Positions 35,083 through 46,408 of a stretch of DNA of 64,000 bases are shown piece by piece. Origin of the DNA: Eucalyptus grandis (lineage: Eukaryota; Streptophyta; Magnoliopsida; Myrtales; Myrtaceae); assembly GCF_016545825.1 (NCBI RefSeq), contig NC_052619.1:3673501-3737500 (forward strand), written 5' to 3'. Under the pieces are notes generated by a model, which saw only the letters and a list, made by a program, of their open reading frames with translations, searched no databases and had not been told where the DNA came from. Numbering within the stretch: the stretch's first letter is position 1; every line of letters begins with the position of its first letter. The position numbers and the translations under genes were made by a program.

Positions 35083-36037
35083 TCCATTTTATCCTGGATC
35101 ACTGCTCTTGTATGGTTACTTCTGATGAAGTTTTGAAACGTCCCTTTGTTAAGAATGTAGCCAGGTGCGAGCACGAAAACCTAGCAGTAGTTCCTAGTAC
35201 ATTTAGAGGTAAATCTAAATGAAGGTAAATCAACTGGTGACATTAATTGCCGTTGGAGGAAGGTAGGTTTTTTTTAATGTAAACACTAAATCTTAGATCT
35301 CACTTTTGATGGACCCGTTTTACCTATGGTTCTCTAAAACATAAATGGAGTCGAAGACTGATGGCCTGCTGAAAGTCATTAGCAGATTTTTCATTGAATT
35401 TGTTGCTATGAGCTAAGGGGTAACATCTTTGGATTCATTCTTCTCGGTCTAGAGTTAGTAATTGGCTGCGGGCTTGCATGATCCGGAACTTACCATCTTT
35501 CTGAGTCGTCATGCTGTATCATTCCCTACTCAATTGCTCGAGAGAAATTCAAGGTTTTCTGCATTTGCTGATAAACCTGTGCAAAATACGGTGGCCTGTG
35601 AGAACTAAAAATCATGTCTTCCACAGGTTTCTGGGCGCACGAGCCAATATATTACCTATTTCAAATGCTATGGCACCTCCACTTTAACTAGCATCCTGGT
35701 TTACGGTGGTCCCGACGCATTCACAAGTCCTCAGAATTGCTATTTCATTGGTACGGATAATTACGGTGAAGTCATGAAACTTGTTAACTTCCCGAAACTT
35801 GCAATTTGGATGCGCTTCAAGTCAAAGGTCGGTTCATAACCATAGTCGGATTCATTGACAAGACTCTGCATCTTGAACTTAACTCAATTTTGTGTCTTCA
35901 TCTCCAAGAATCTCACTACGGAAGCAAAAGCATTTTGGTTGGTTCAGTGATCAATTTTTGTCTCCATCTCCGAGGATCTCACCACTGAAGCAAAAGCATC
36001 TTAAAATTAAACTAATCGGAAAGTCTAAAAGTCCACC
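35083..36037 (+). other. 3' region of L22 and spacer before BAHD copy 3
   Basis: Holds the L22 3' UTR and spacer. A tandem duplication with a period of about 67 bp occupies roughly 35884-36002: two copies of TCAATTTTTGTCTYCATCTCC then GAATCTCAC/GGATCTCAC and GAAGCAAAAGCAT. No other feature. Confidence 0.5.
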
Positions 36038-36045
36038 TAGCCTAG

Positions 36046-36503
36046 GTTGTACCGACATCGGACACGGATATGCGACACATCATTTCTCAAAAATAAAAAA
36101 TTTCGACACGTTGGGATACGTTGTATATTAATTACATATTTTATTTTTAATTAATTTGATTCAAATTTATAAATTAAAAAAGAACCTACAATAAATTTAC
36201 ACTAATCACTCAATGTACATACAATACTTTTATTTTTTGAAATTACTTTTTAATTTCATTTAATAATTTTTTCGATTAAATAAAAACCCCATCCCCAATT
36301 TTTTCACTTTCTTTTCCCTCCACCCGTGACGTCACTTCCCCCTCCCTTTTCTATTCTTCTATTTTCCTTCTCAAAACCCTAACCTAGCAGCGCCTCCTCC
36401 TCCTCCTCCTCCTCCTCCTTTGCCGACAAAAGTGGTCGACATGCGGTCAACGCGTGTCGGACAGGACACGACATGGAAGCACGCGTGACGTGTCCATGCA
36501 ACA
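36046..36503. mobile_element. hAT-like MITE at the BAHD copy 3 promoter
   Basis: The 458-bp insert is flanked by a perfect 8-bp direct repeat TAGCCTAG at 36038-36045 and 36504-36511. Its ends are imperfect inverted repeats: GTTGTACCGACATCGGACAC on the left, and TGTTGCATGGACACGTCACG as reverse complement on the right. An 8-bp duplication suggests hAT. The centre is AT-rich, then has a (CTC)n run at about 36395-36419. The last base of the right duplication touches the TATA element of BAHD copy 3. Confidence 0.7.
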
Positions 36504-36510
36504 TAGCCTA

Positions 36511-36519
36511 GCTATAAAA
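36511..36519 (+). promoter_or_regulatory. TATA box of BAHD copy 3
   Basis: GCTATAAAAAG lies 45-53 bp before the ATG at 36564 and matches the TATA element of BAHD copy 2 (GCTATAAAAG). The upstream block AAGGAATCTCAGCTGGC found at copies 1 and 2 is not seen here; the MITE occupies that place. Confidence 0.6.
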
Positions 36520-36563
36520 AGATTGCTGATCTTGCCACACGCATCAGTGCAGCAGCAGCAGCA

Positions 36564-38084
36564 ATGGAGATGCGAGTTGAAGTGACCAGCAGAGAGACGA
36601 TAAAGCCTTCATCACCAACGCCTCACCGCCTGAAGACCTTCAACTTGTGCCTCCTTGACCAAATGACCCGCATGTACTATGCCTCAGTTGTTTTCTTCTA
36701 CCCAAGTGACCCAACTCGTGATCTCCCCGTGAAAATTGACCACATCTCTTGTACTCTCAAGAAGTCTCTCGCCGAGGCCCTGACCCGGTTTTACCCGCTC
36801 TCCGGGCGGCTCAGCAAGAACAACCTCTACATCGACTGCAACGATGCCGGGGTGCTGTATGTCGAGGCCCGCGTGGACTGTTCGCTCTCGGAGTTCGCCA
36901 AGAAACCCGAGATTAGGCTGCTAGACAAGTTCCTCCCGTTGCATGGGGTTTCCACCGGACCGGAAGAGGAAGCCTTTCTGTTCGGGATACAAGTGAACGT
37001 GCTTTCGTGTGGAGGGATCGTTATCGGGACTTCCAGCTCGCACAAGATCATGGACGCGACCACATTTATAGCTTTTTTCAGGACATGGACCGCCATAGCC
37101 ACGGGACGTCCTGATCAAGCGATGCAGGCGGACTGCATGGCCGCATCAACCCTATTCCCGAGCAGCGACACGATGCCTAGCAATGCTGGACTGTGGCATG
37201 GGAACCCCTTTACCAAACCGGGAAAGAGCAGTCTGAGGAGATTCGTGTTCGACTCCGCTGCCCTATCGAGGTTAAAACTCGATGCTAGGTGAGTTCATTA
37301 ACAGTCTGATTTAGCCTTTCGACCAAATCGAAAATCCTTGACATCTAGGGAGTCAGTTGACTAACCATTTCTTATTGCAGTTCGCTATGATTTTACTTTT
37401 ATAGTTTAGTTTATTACATTTCACCAACTTCGCAAGCTTGCCAGGAGTGAATTCGTTCCAAACCCAACTCGAATCGAAGCGCTGACTGGATTCATCTGGA
37501 AACATGCAATAAGAGCTTCTAGGATGCTGTCCGGCATGCAGCCCCCATCGGCAGTGGTCCAATCGATGAACCTCCGCCACCGTGTGGAACCGCCTCTGCC
37601 CGAACAGTCGATCGGGAATATCGCTTGGAGGGCATTCGCGACCTACGAAAACACGAGGCCGGAAGTTGAACTGCGTGACTTGGTCGAGTCGGTGAGGAAA
37701 TCGCTTGCTGAGATAAACGTCGACCACGTGAAGAAAATTCGAGGGGATGGTGCTTTTGAGGGAATCTCCAAGTGGCTAGAAGAGGCGGGCCGGATCTATA
37801 CAAAGATGAGGCAAGAGTGTTACACTTTTGTGAGTTGGTACAGGATGGGATTCTACGACGTCGATTTCGGGTGGGGGAGGCCCGTATGGGTAAGTGTCCA
37901 GAACTTCGGGGACGACGCGTTCAAGAACGTGGTCATCATGATGGACACACCGTCCGGCAATGGAATAGAAGCATTGATCGCGTTGGAGGAGCAAGAGATG
38001 TCTATACTGGAGCAGGATCAGGAGTTCCTTGCATCCGCCAAGCCCCAACTCAGTATGGTTCTCCAGGGCCGCAGTAAACTCTGA
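36564..38084 (+). CDS. BAHD acyltransferase, vinorine-synthase-like (copy 3)
   Basis: Intact third copy of the local BAHD family, a predicted cytosolic acyl-CoA-dependent O-acyltransferase. Exons 36564-37288 and 37445-38084 with a 156-nt intron at the same site as in copies 1 and 2 give 454 residues. The catalytic HXXXD motif is HKIMD (His160, Asp164), but the next residue is Ala where copies 1 and 2 have Gly. DFGWG is complete at residues 382-386. The N terminus MEMRVEVTSRETIKPSSPTP is typical of the branch. It has 'Asn-Pro-Thr-Arg-Ile-Glu-Ala-Leu-Thr-Gly' just after the intron, as in the family. Of the three copies it has the best-preserved motifs. Its substrate cannot be predicted; the branch contains alkaloid and terpenoid acetyltransferases. 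Confidence 0.9.
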
Positions 38085-38595
38085 CCCTTTTCTGGCCATT
38101 ACGTAATGACAGATTCACTTCATCAAACAAGGTAGAACTACTTGAGAAAACTTATGGAACGTGCACGCATGTTCGGAAAATAGGTGCACCATCATAATTG
38201 TCCCTCTTCTTTACCTCATAAAGGAGTACCCTAAGCATAGGAATAAGGCACAACCATCATCCGCCGATCTATATATGTACAAAAGTGAACAAAGCTCACA
38301 TCACGCGCAGCCATCAATTTGATTTGAGATGACCGCTTTAACAAATCTCCGGCAGTTCCCTTATTTTGTATCTCTTAGTAGAAGATAGAAGATGACTACC
38401 AGGACTACTCAAATCTTCTCCTACATTCTCCCTATACGTTATTGAAAACTATTGCACAAAAATTAAACAAAGAAAGAACATTACCCATCGCCGAAAATAT
38501 CAATAACAAAATTAAAAAAAGCCACGCTTATGGCTCACTTATTCCTAATAATTAATCCGAATATTCAAATCCCATTACAGAGAAAATCACTAGAG

Positions 38596-41500
38596 CTAGT
38601 AAGGATCGGGGTTCCTGTATCCATCGCCATGAGTTCTCAACTTCTTCCTCCGTGACCTCGGGAACAATAGTTGCTGGATCTGCTTTTCTGCTGCAGCTTC
38701 CGATGTGGCCTGAATGGAAATATGGTCTCTGAGCATCTCAAACAACCCGAGAAGGAGAGTGCAAAAGATAAAGAAGAGGATGAAAAAGAGTGCAACAGTT
38801 TCTTCATGAACTATCTCCTGGAATAATCCTGTCAATCTTGATGAAGCGAAGGAAAATTGGACCTTCGTTCATTAGTTAATGACATATGAGGCTTTTGCAT
38901 CTCTCTCCCCTGCGCCTTGGCGCATTTGAGGATGCTCCTAGCTGCTCTATAAATTTTTTTAAACAGGGAAAACCCAAATGATTCTGACAGATAAAAAATG
39001 CCACTTTCCTTTACGGTAGAAAGAAAAGACAAATCAGAAGTCTTCGTTTTTAAAATGCATCAACCACTGCTCACCTGAATTTTGAAGGGAAAACGGTGTG
39101 TTCGTACTTCGGTTCCAGAATAAATTCTGACATCCATGCCCAGACTGTCAACTCCAATTATATTAGCTCCCTATATGAGCAGATATTTAATCAGAAAGTA
39201 AAGAGCCTGTAAATGAACAACAGTAATTGAAGTGCCAAAAGAACACAAGTTTGCAAGGCGCAATCGAAGCATACAAAACGGAATAAATAAGAACAGAGAA
39301 CAACTTACAAAATCTACGAGAAGAAAACAATAAACGAATACCATATTGAGCTATTTTTTGCATGACGAATGCTAAATGCTTCTTCTGACTTAATACATTG
39401 GGGTAGAGAACACAACAAAATTTTTCTTTTGTTTTCCTGATGGATCCAAGGAAAGACAAGCATGAAATACTGGGGAGATGACATCACATAAAGTGATACT
39501 GAGTGTGGGATAGGAAAAAATCCAGTGGGAGATGACGCGTCAAACCAGGAAGCTCATAGTATCACCAAACATGCCTATACTATGAAAAAAATCTGCAGAA
39601 AATGTCAGAGGACAAAATAAATAATCTAGGGTGGCTATATCTTAATGGGTTGCTTCAAGGACATTACTGAGAGTTTGGTCTTCTACAGAACAAATGGGAA
39701 CCACAATCTATAAATACTGATCATTCTAATATAGATATTATCAACTTGGGTGAAAAAGAAAAAGGTAAAATGAGTTACCAGGAAAGGCAAAAGGAAAAAT
39801 GTGATGATGACATTACAGTTACTAAAGCAAAATATATAGAAAGCAAGATGCATGCGGTGTTCTGTTCCACAAGAAACTAACATGTGAAGGCAAATCCTAG
39901 CATAGGGAAGCTTCAAAGAGATTCAAATTACCGAGGCTGTCTCCTTTACCTCCACATGAAGCCCCTTCCTTTTGCAGAGAGCTTTCAGGGCAACATTGCA
40001 CCTAATTCCTTTCTCGCTAAAGCGGTCTAGAATTGCTGATGTGGAGTGTACAAGGATATCCGGCTCAGCATCTAGAAAATCTTGCAAATGAATTTCACAC
40101 TGAAAACAAGAAACTGCAGAGTTACTGGAAGGTTCAACACCTTTTATGTGACCTATTTGATTGTGTCATGTCAGAAGATGACATAACAATCTACGCTGCA
40201 TAGATATACATGGAACTAGACAGCACACCAATCCCAAATCAACTGGAATCGTCTTGATGCAATGCAACAAAGAAAGATGGCCACCAAGAGAGTAAAACGT
40301 ACCTGAGAACCATACACCGAGAACAGCTCTATTCTTATAATCTCTAACCTATATATTATTGAGTTACAGCCTTTCCTGTCGCTTGAAGCCAAGGTAACGA
40401 CATCAGCATCTAAACAAGAAGACAAGTTTTAGTAGAAGGAACATCCCATTGAAGTACTAACAACTACTATGCACAAGATTTTCTTAAGCAATGTAAAAGT
40501 AATCCTAAAAGTAAATTATAGACTCCTCAATCCTCATACTTTTAACTCAGGGAAGAACCAATGGCAATAACTTATTCAATTGAGGACATGCAATCACATA
40601 GAAAATAGTGGGTTGGTCTATAACATTGATTCAGTTGTTTAACTACACCTTTCCAGTCCAAGTTGTGGTTATCGGCATCCTCACTTTGAAAGAGCTTTCT
40701 CAGATAAGATTCTTCATCAGAAAAAGCAGGTCTGAGACATCCCAAAATGGACAAGCCATTTGATGGAGTGTCCATCTTTTTGTCATACTCCGCATTGACC
40801 GCCTATAAAATGAAGTCAGAAAATTTTCTTTTAAAACAATAAAAAAATCACTTCTAGCAAATATCCAGACACCAAGCTACATATACACACTCTTCTGAGT
40901 GGAAAGAAGGGGTGGCTGGATTGAGCAAGCATTAAACAAAAACAGGACTGAATGTGAGAAAAGAAGGAACAGAGCAAGCAAGCACTCTAAGTCAAATCCT
41001 TGAGGCTTATTATTGATAGTCTCAGTTGCAAAACTGATTTAATAGGGACAAGTGAGCATTTCAATACAAACTTCCCAACTGATCTGGAAAGTTCCTGCAA
41101 GCTAAGGCATCATCCTCGACAGAGACTGCATCTTAGACCTTTACATATAAAACTCCTTGTACACCATCAAAATGCCATCTGATGCTGAAACGTACAGCAG
41201 TTCTTAATTTTCATCTGAGGGGTGTTTCTACCAATATCCTCATTGCAATACTTTTAGTCAACACTAAATATCTACACTTTCTAGTACTAATAAACGATAG
41301 AGATTATGGAACAAATGAGAGAAGTACGAAAGGTCATTGTGGAAATGCATGTTCCTTTGGTGTCATCTTTTTAAACAAGTACTTGACATAATTATAACAA
41401 GTAGTCTCTCAAATTAAAGCTACCATAAACCAGAGCTGAAAAATTCATGCTGTTAATGGAGCTGCAGAGAAGAGTCGAGCACAGAGGTGGATGCATTTCA

Positions 41501-44500
41501 TGCATTAAGTTTTAAGAGGTTGCAGTTTTAACATTAATAATAAGTAGGAGTGAAGCTTCTCTTCAACATAGATTTTCTAAGTTAAAGTAATCTGCAACTA
41601 TAGATAATTACATCCCCTAATTTACTGAAGAGAGAGTAGTAATCACCTTCGTCAAGCACTTGGCAAAATAAACCGGATGGACCAAGATAGATGGATCTGG
41701 CATCCCCCAATCTACTGCATTATCGAACACTTCAGTTTCCATTACCTGTTTTACCCAAAAATGCATGTGACTGGAGAATCATAGCATAGTTAAATCTAAA
41801 AGATATTTGACTCTTGCTTTCTCCATGTTAAGTAAGCACATTGCACTCCACCTCGAGATAATCGTCTTCATAGGATATCTCAGTCATACCAATATCTGAC
41901 ATATCGTACTCATCAGCCATCTTCTTGTTATCATACACTGGTATATCCATTCCAATGAATACATTCTGAAAAAAAAAATTTACCAACCAAAGATCAATTT
42001 AAGTTTGTGCAATAAATTGAAGGGAAAACTAGTAATCATAAAGATCACAAATATGCAATGAAGATAGAAATCTAATGTGGCAATTAAGTGAACGATTGGA
42101 TCTACCATAAATGATACAGGACTCCCAGACTAACTGTCCATCAACTACCTCCAAAAGCATTTTAAGAGGAGGTGAGTACGGCCCTGCTCATCTCAAATAA
42201 GGTGAAGATTTTGGACATCCACCAATAGTAAATGATAAAACATGCTCCAACGTATCAAAAGTCATTAAGACCATTCCATACACAAGTAGAAATGACATTT
42301 TCAAGATGATTCTGAAGCCACTTCCCGCTTGTGCCTTATTTCTCTCCAATTAAAATGCGGAACTCATTGCCTTTTATAGACAATGAGCCCCTAGAACTCT
42401 TCAAGGCAATCATCCAGAAATTTCTCTTGCTTAACCTGGAACTATTGGCTGAAAAGGGATAAAATTTGTTGAGGGATAAGAACACTCCTGCAAGCTGAAT
42501 ACATCAATTAAGTCTGTTATGGTTTCAATTTTGCTGCCTAATATAGTACTTCTACAAACTTGCCACATACCCAAACTGTTGAAATTGTGAACACTTCTAA
42601 AACTTTGCCATTACAGGACAACGCTGGCATAACTTGCAAAGCAAAAGGAGAAACAATAGAACCCTAGATATGAAAATCCCTAACTGAGGCTTTTGAGTTG
42701 AAGACTTCCTAAATGCGATTGAAGCATTTCAGAAAGGAAGGAGAAACTCACCACAGGGCTAGTTGCACCACGATCTTCTAGGATGTTCTCGTCATCAAAA
42801 ATTTCAAAAAATATATCTGGAGAGAACAGATTTTCCGTGAGACCATATTTACAACCAATTTGAAATTGGTAAAACAACAATCTAATGGTGAAAGAAGGGA
42901 ACCTCCATAATCATCCACAACATACTGGAACTCTGCCCATGATATTTGTTCATGAGGCTCACGGTGTACAGGCCCGGGGAAAACTAGCAAAGCGTTACTG
43001 CAGGCCTGAAGAGGAAATATGTCAACATGTTAAATTGCTAATGAAAACCAGAATGGTTCTGGAATCTTGCACCACTCTATTATTATATTTACCTCAACAG
43101 TTGTCCTTGCAATTTCGGCTGAAGTAAGTTTAGTTTCGCGGGTTCTCTTGCAAGGTTTAACCTCTTCAAGAGGATGGTAACCCTGGTCGCTTGTGTAATT
43201 AGATGAATCAGGAAGAGAATCAGAGTAATCAGCAGCAACGGAAACCCTTGAAAGGCAGAGCTCATTCCCTATTGGCAGCCATTGGAAGGGTAGTGATCTG
43301 AAAAAAGAATAGTTGCATCTGAAAGTCAACATGAAATTCTCATGAAATAGTATAAGGATATTGACATAAAGGAACTATTTCCCTTCTAGTTCTGTGTACA
43401 TGTACAGGTACATGTGAGAGAAGGTGAGAGAAAGAGAGAGAGCACCAAAGCATAAAAAAAGGCATGTCAACAACGAAAATTAGGGAACTAATATACACCA
43501 TGACATTCTTATAAAAAATTCACATTAAGTACAATATATCTCACTTTCTTTAAGTCAATTTCGCCAAACAAAGTGGTAAATACATTCTGATAATGGTAAT
43601 TGATAAGAAATGTGATCGTGAAAATAAGGATGTCTACTTTCATGGCCATGGTGACAATATTAAGTCCATGTGACACCAGGCCAAATAACTATTGCGTATC
43701 CTAAAAGATTAAGAGTACAATTTCTTGAATCCGGTCTCGGAGTTCAAGGCTCCATCATCCTTTTTACTAATTTATTAGCCTTATTATCAGCTCCATGAAA
43801 TTTGATCAGCAAAAAACCCTGCCTTTTAGCTTTGGGCCACATTAAAGTAGATCAAAGAAGAGGAATAGCCCAATTCTGTTTGTAGCTTATGAAAGATGAT
43901 CTTAATAACCATTTGCTAGCATTCTTTTGCCAGGACTTGAAGGGTTGGAAAGTAGAACTGAAAAGGTGGAATAAGGAGAAATCAGCAAAAAAATTGATGG
44001 AACTAAAGCACGAGTTAAGGGATGGAATGAAAATATCAGACTTGCTGGAGTTTCTCTTGCTCATGAGTAAAGGTGTATGATAATCTAAACTCCTAGAGCC
44101 GAACCATCTTTTGGAATTCAAGTCATTTACATGCATATGCAAGTTTCCACTATCCCAACACATGATTTTTCTTTCATATCCTTCTGGTTTAAGAGTACTT
44201 CAAATCTTAAAGGAACTTTTGGTACTACAATCCCATGGAAAATGTTCTAAAGAAGTACCTCATGCGACACAGTATAAAAAAAAGTTTAACCTAATTGATA
44301 TTGACTGAAGTATACAAGAGAAGCAAGAACTTCCCAATTATTCTTGAAAGTAAACCAACCTCCCTGAGAAAAGAACATAACAACAATAACTCTGAAAAAT
44401 CCTGCATTTCAGGTGAAAATGCCACAGGCTTTCACCGTTTTCTTGGTCATAGACCTCTAACTAGCCCTCGCAAAATTTTAAAGATGACTCCAATCAGCAC

Positions 44501-44980
44501 AAATGGAGCTCTAAGCTCAAACTTAAAGGCTCCATAAATGATAGATTACGGGTGTACGATCAGCTTTATTATCAGCAGAATATTGAGCCAAACACGTTAA
44601 CTATCCCAAGGATACCTCCCAAGGCTGCATCAATTCAAGGAAAAGAAAAGAAAACACCAATCCAAGAGCAGAATATTGAGTCAAACTACCAATTTTGCTC
44701 ACCCTAGATCCTTTACAATTACCTCAACCTGAGAAGGCCTTACGTGTACGCCAAACTTAATTCTAAGCCAACAAACCAAAGGATTGCCACATGCAAATAT
44801 CAAACTGGACGAACCATATACTCGTGCTCGAACAAATCTACACATGGGTCCTCCTACATAATCCACGAAATCCAAAGTCAAGCCACACACCTCATAGAAG
44901 GAAAATCCACAGCCCTTCGCCCGTCGAGGGAATGTTTCATCCAGCTGCCCATGCCCGCGATTCCACAAGATGTCGAGCAT
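38596..44980 (-). CDS. Conserved plant protein, At3g49140-like
   Basis: Eleven coding exons on the minus strand: 44980-44703, 43297-43093, 43005-42903, 42816-42752, 41965-41852, 41745-41647, 40802-40649, 40409-40303, 40099-39950, 39170-39075 and 38709-38596. All borders are GT-AG and the phases match, giving 494 residues. I recognise the family as the uncharacterised, probably plastid At3g49140/At5g24060 type (about 500 residues). Landmarks are TSDQGYHPLEEVKPCKR, ETKLTSAEIARTTVE, HEQISWAEFQYVVDDYG, IFFEIFDDENILED, SNGLSILGCLRPAF and a basic end, LLFPRSRRKKLRTHG. The C-terminal half is thought to resemble FMN-binding split-barrel / haem-oxygenase HugZ-like domains; I hold this weakly. The start is the weak point: ATG 44980 fits the phase, but it gives no clear transit peptide. 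An upstream ATG at 45383 starts MSIAAASSLTF, which looks transit-like but joins in the wrong phase. Confidence 0.75.
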
Positions 44981-45570
44981 TCCGAATGGCACAGATTGTA
45001 GCGTGACGAACCTGATCACACGACCGCAAACAACAACAACAGAAAATCAGCAGAACGGCCACCAACCACCAAACCAAGCCACGGCACAAGCACAAAATCC
45101 TAAACCCTTCGAAACCCATTAGCCACCAAACGCGTCTAACCAACTCGGACAAGACACCGAGTCCTAGGTTCACCCTCCCCGCCAAGCTAAAAATGCAATC
45201 TTTCTCTCCCAATGAGCCTCCCCAAGAACGTGCAGACTCAAAAATCGATGCTTGATCTATCGAATGGACACAGGTGCATGCAAATTATCCAAAATTTTCC
45301 ATTTTTACGGTTTATATCGAAGAAAAGCCAGGTGGGTCGTCGTAGTTACCGAAGGTGAGGGAGGAGGCAGCTGCAATCGACATGAGAGAAGCAGAGAACA
45401 ACGAGGCCGAGATCAGCTTGACGAAGACGAAAGGAGGGAGGAAAGGGTCGTCGTGCGCGCGACTTGTCGCCTTGCGAGATGTGGCTGAAGACGGTCGTGC
45501 CGCAATCTGATTCGCTCCGCAAGTTAACGCCTGCGCTTGTGTTAGGTGTCAGACACGCACAGAGAGAGAC
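44981..45570 (-). other. 5' leader of the At3g49140-like gene
   Basis: Probable 5' UTR with an intron between a donor after 45350 (TTCG before GTAACT) and an acceptor before 45011 (GATCAG). A GA-rich run lies at about 45558-45580. A short upstream reading frame (ATG 45383-45381) begins MSIAAASSLTF and may be either a uORF or the true start if a splice site differs from my model. Confidence 0.4.
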
Positions 45571-45599
45571 AGAGAGAGAGTCTTGTGTGTTTTTCTGGA

Positions 45600-46408
45600 C
45601 AAAAGTGAAAATCTGGTATAAATGAACAGCACAGATGGGTTCCCAAGTTGTCCTTTTTCTCAGAGAATCACAGCATATGCCTTTTCTTTTCCTTTTTTCT
45701 TTCAATTTTTTCACTCAAGTTATGACACAAAATTGCTGATTTCCTTGCCATTTGATATCATCTTGTATTGTAGTCCTCAATTTCATAATAATATGGCAAT
45801 TTTCTTTTCCATATTTGCAAGTTATTTTGTATTTTCTCGACATTTTGATCCATGTTCAATGTCATTAGCGGCAACACAGCCTGGATGGATACATGATATC
45901 AATTTGAGGAAACATAAATCTAGAGCGGTATATATAAATTGGAGAACTAAATTAATGACGCTAAAAAAGGGAATGACCCTTTTTTGGATTAGGCCATTCA
46001 TGTCTATCATAAACGTTCGGGCATGGATTTACTTTGCCGTAATTAGCTGGATGGTTATTGAACACGAAAACGACGTCGGGAGAGGGGGTCACACGCAATT
46101 TGAATTTGGGATTATGAAATGTTAAAGTATAATTAATACATCGATTGTTTTGTAAATAAGAAGGGAATTGCTAGGCTTACTAAGTTGGTTCTACAAAGTT
46201 GATTTGCCAAAGGTCACTCCAGCCTAACACGTTATTTAGCAAACTGATTTTGTAAATCACTCTTAATTAAAAGAATGAAAGCAATAGGAGTTGCTTTGGC
46301 AAATATCTTAACAATTGCAGCACCTTCAAAACTAAAACTATTTATGGCAATATTTTTTTGGGTCAAATATAGCAGTATTTAAGAAGCTATCCATTTTGAG
46401 GTTCCACA
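45600..46408. other. Intergenic, nothing clear
   Basis: AT-rich spacer. The frame open over 45622-46125 has no recognisable domain and no splice context. Confidence 0.45.

Noticed and set aside
44699..45019. Reading the first exon of the At3g49140-like gene through to TGA
   Set aside because: The frame ends at a strong GTGAGC donor whose phase matches the next exon; splicing is the better reading.
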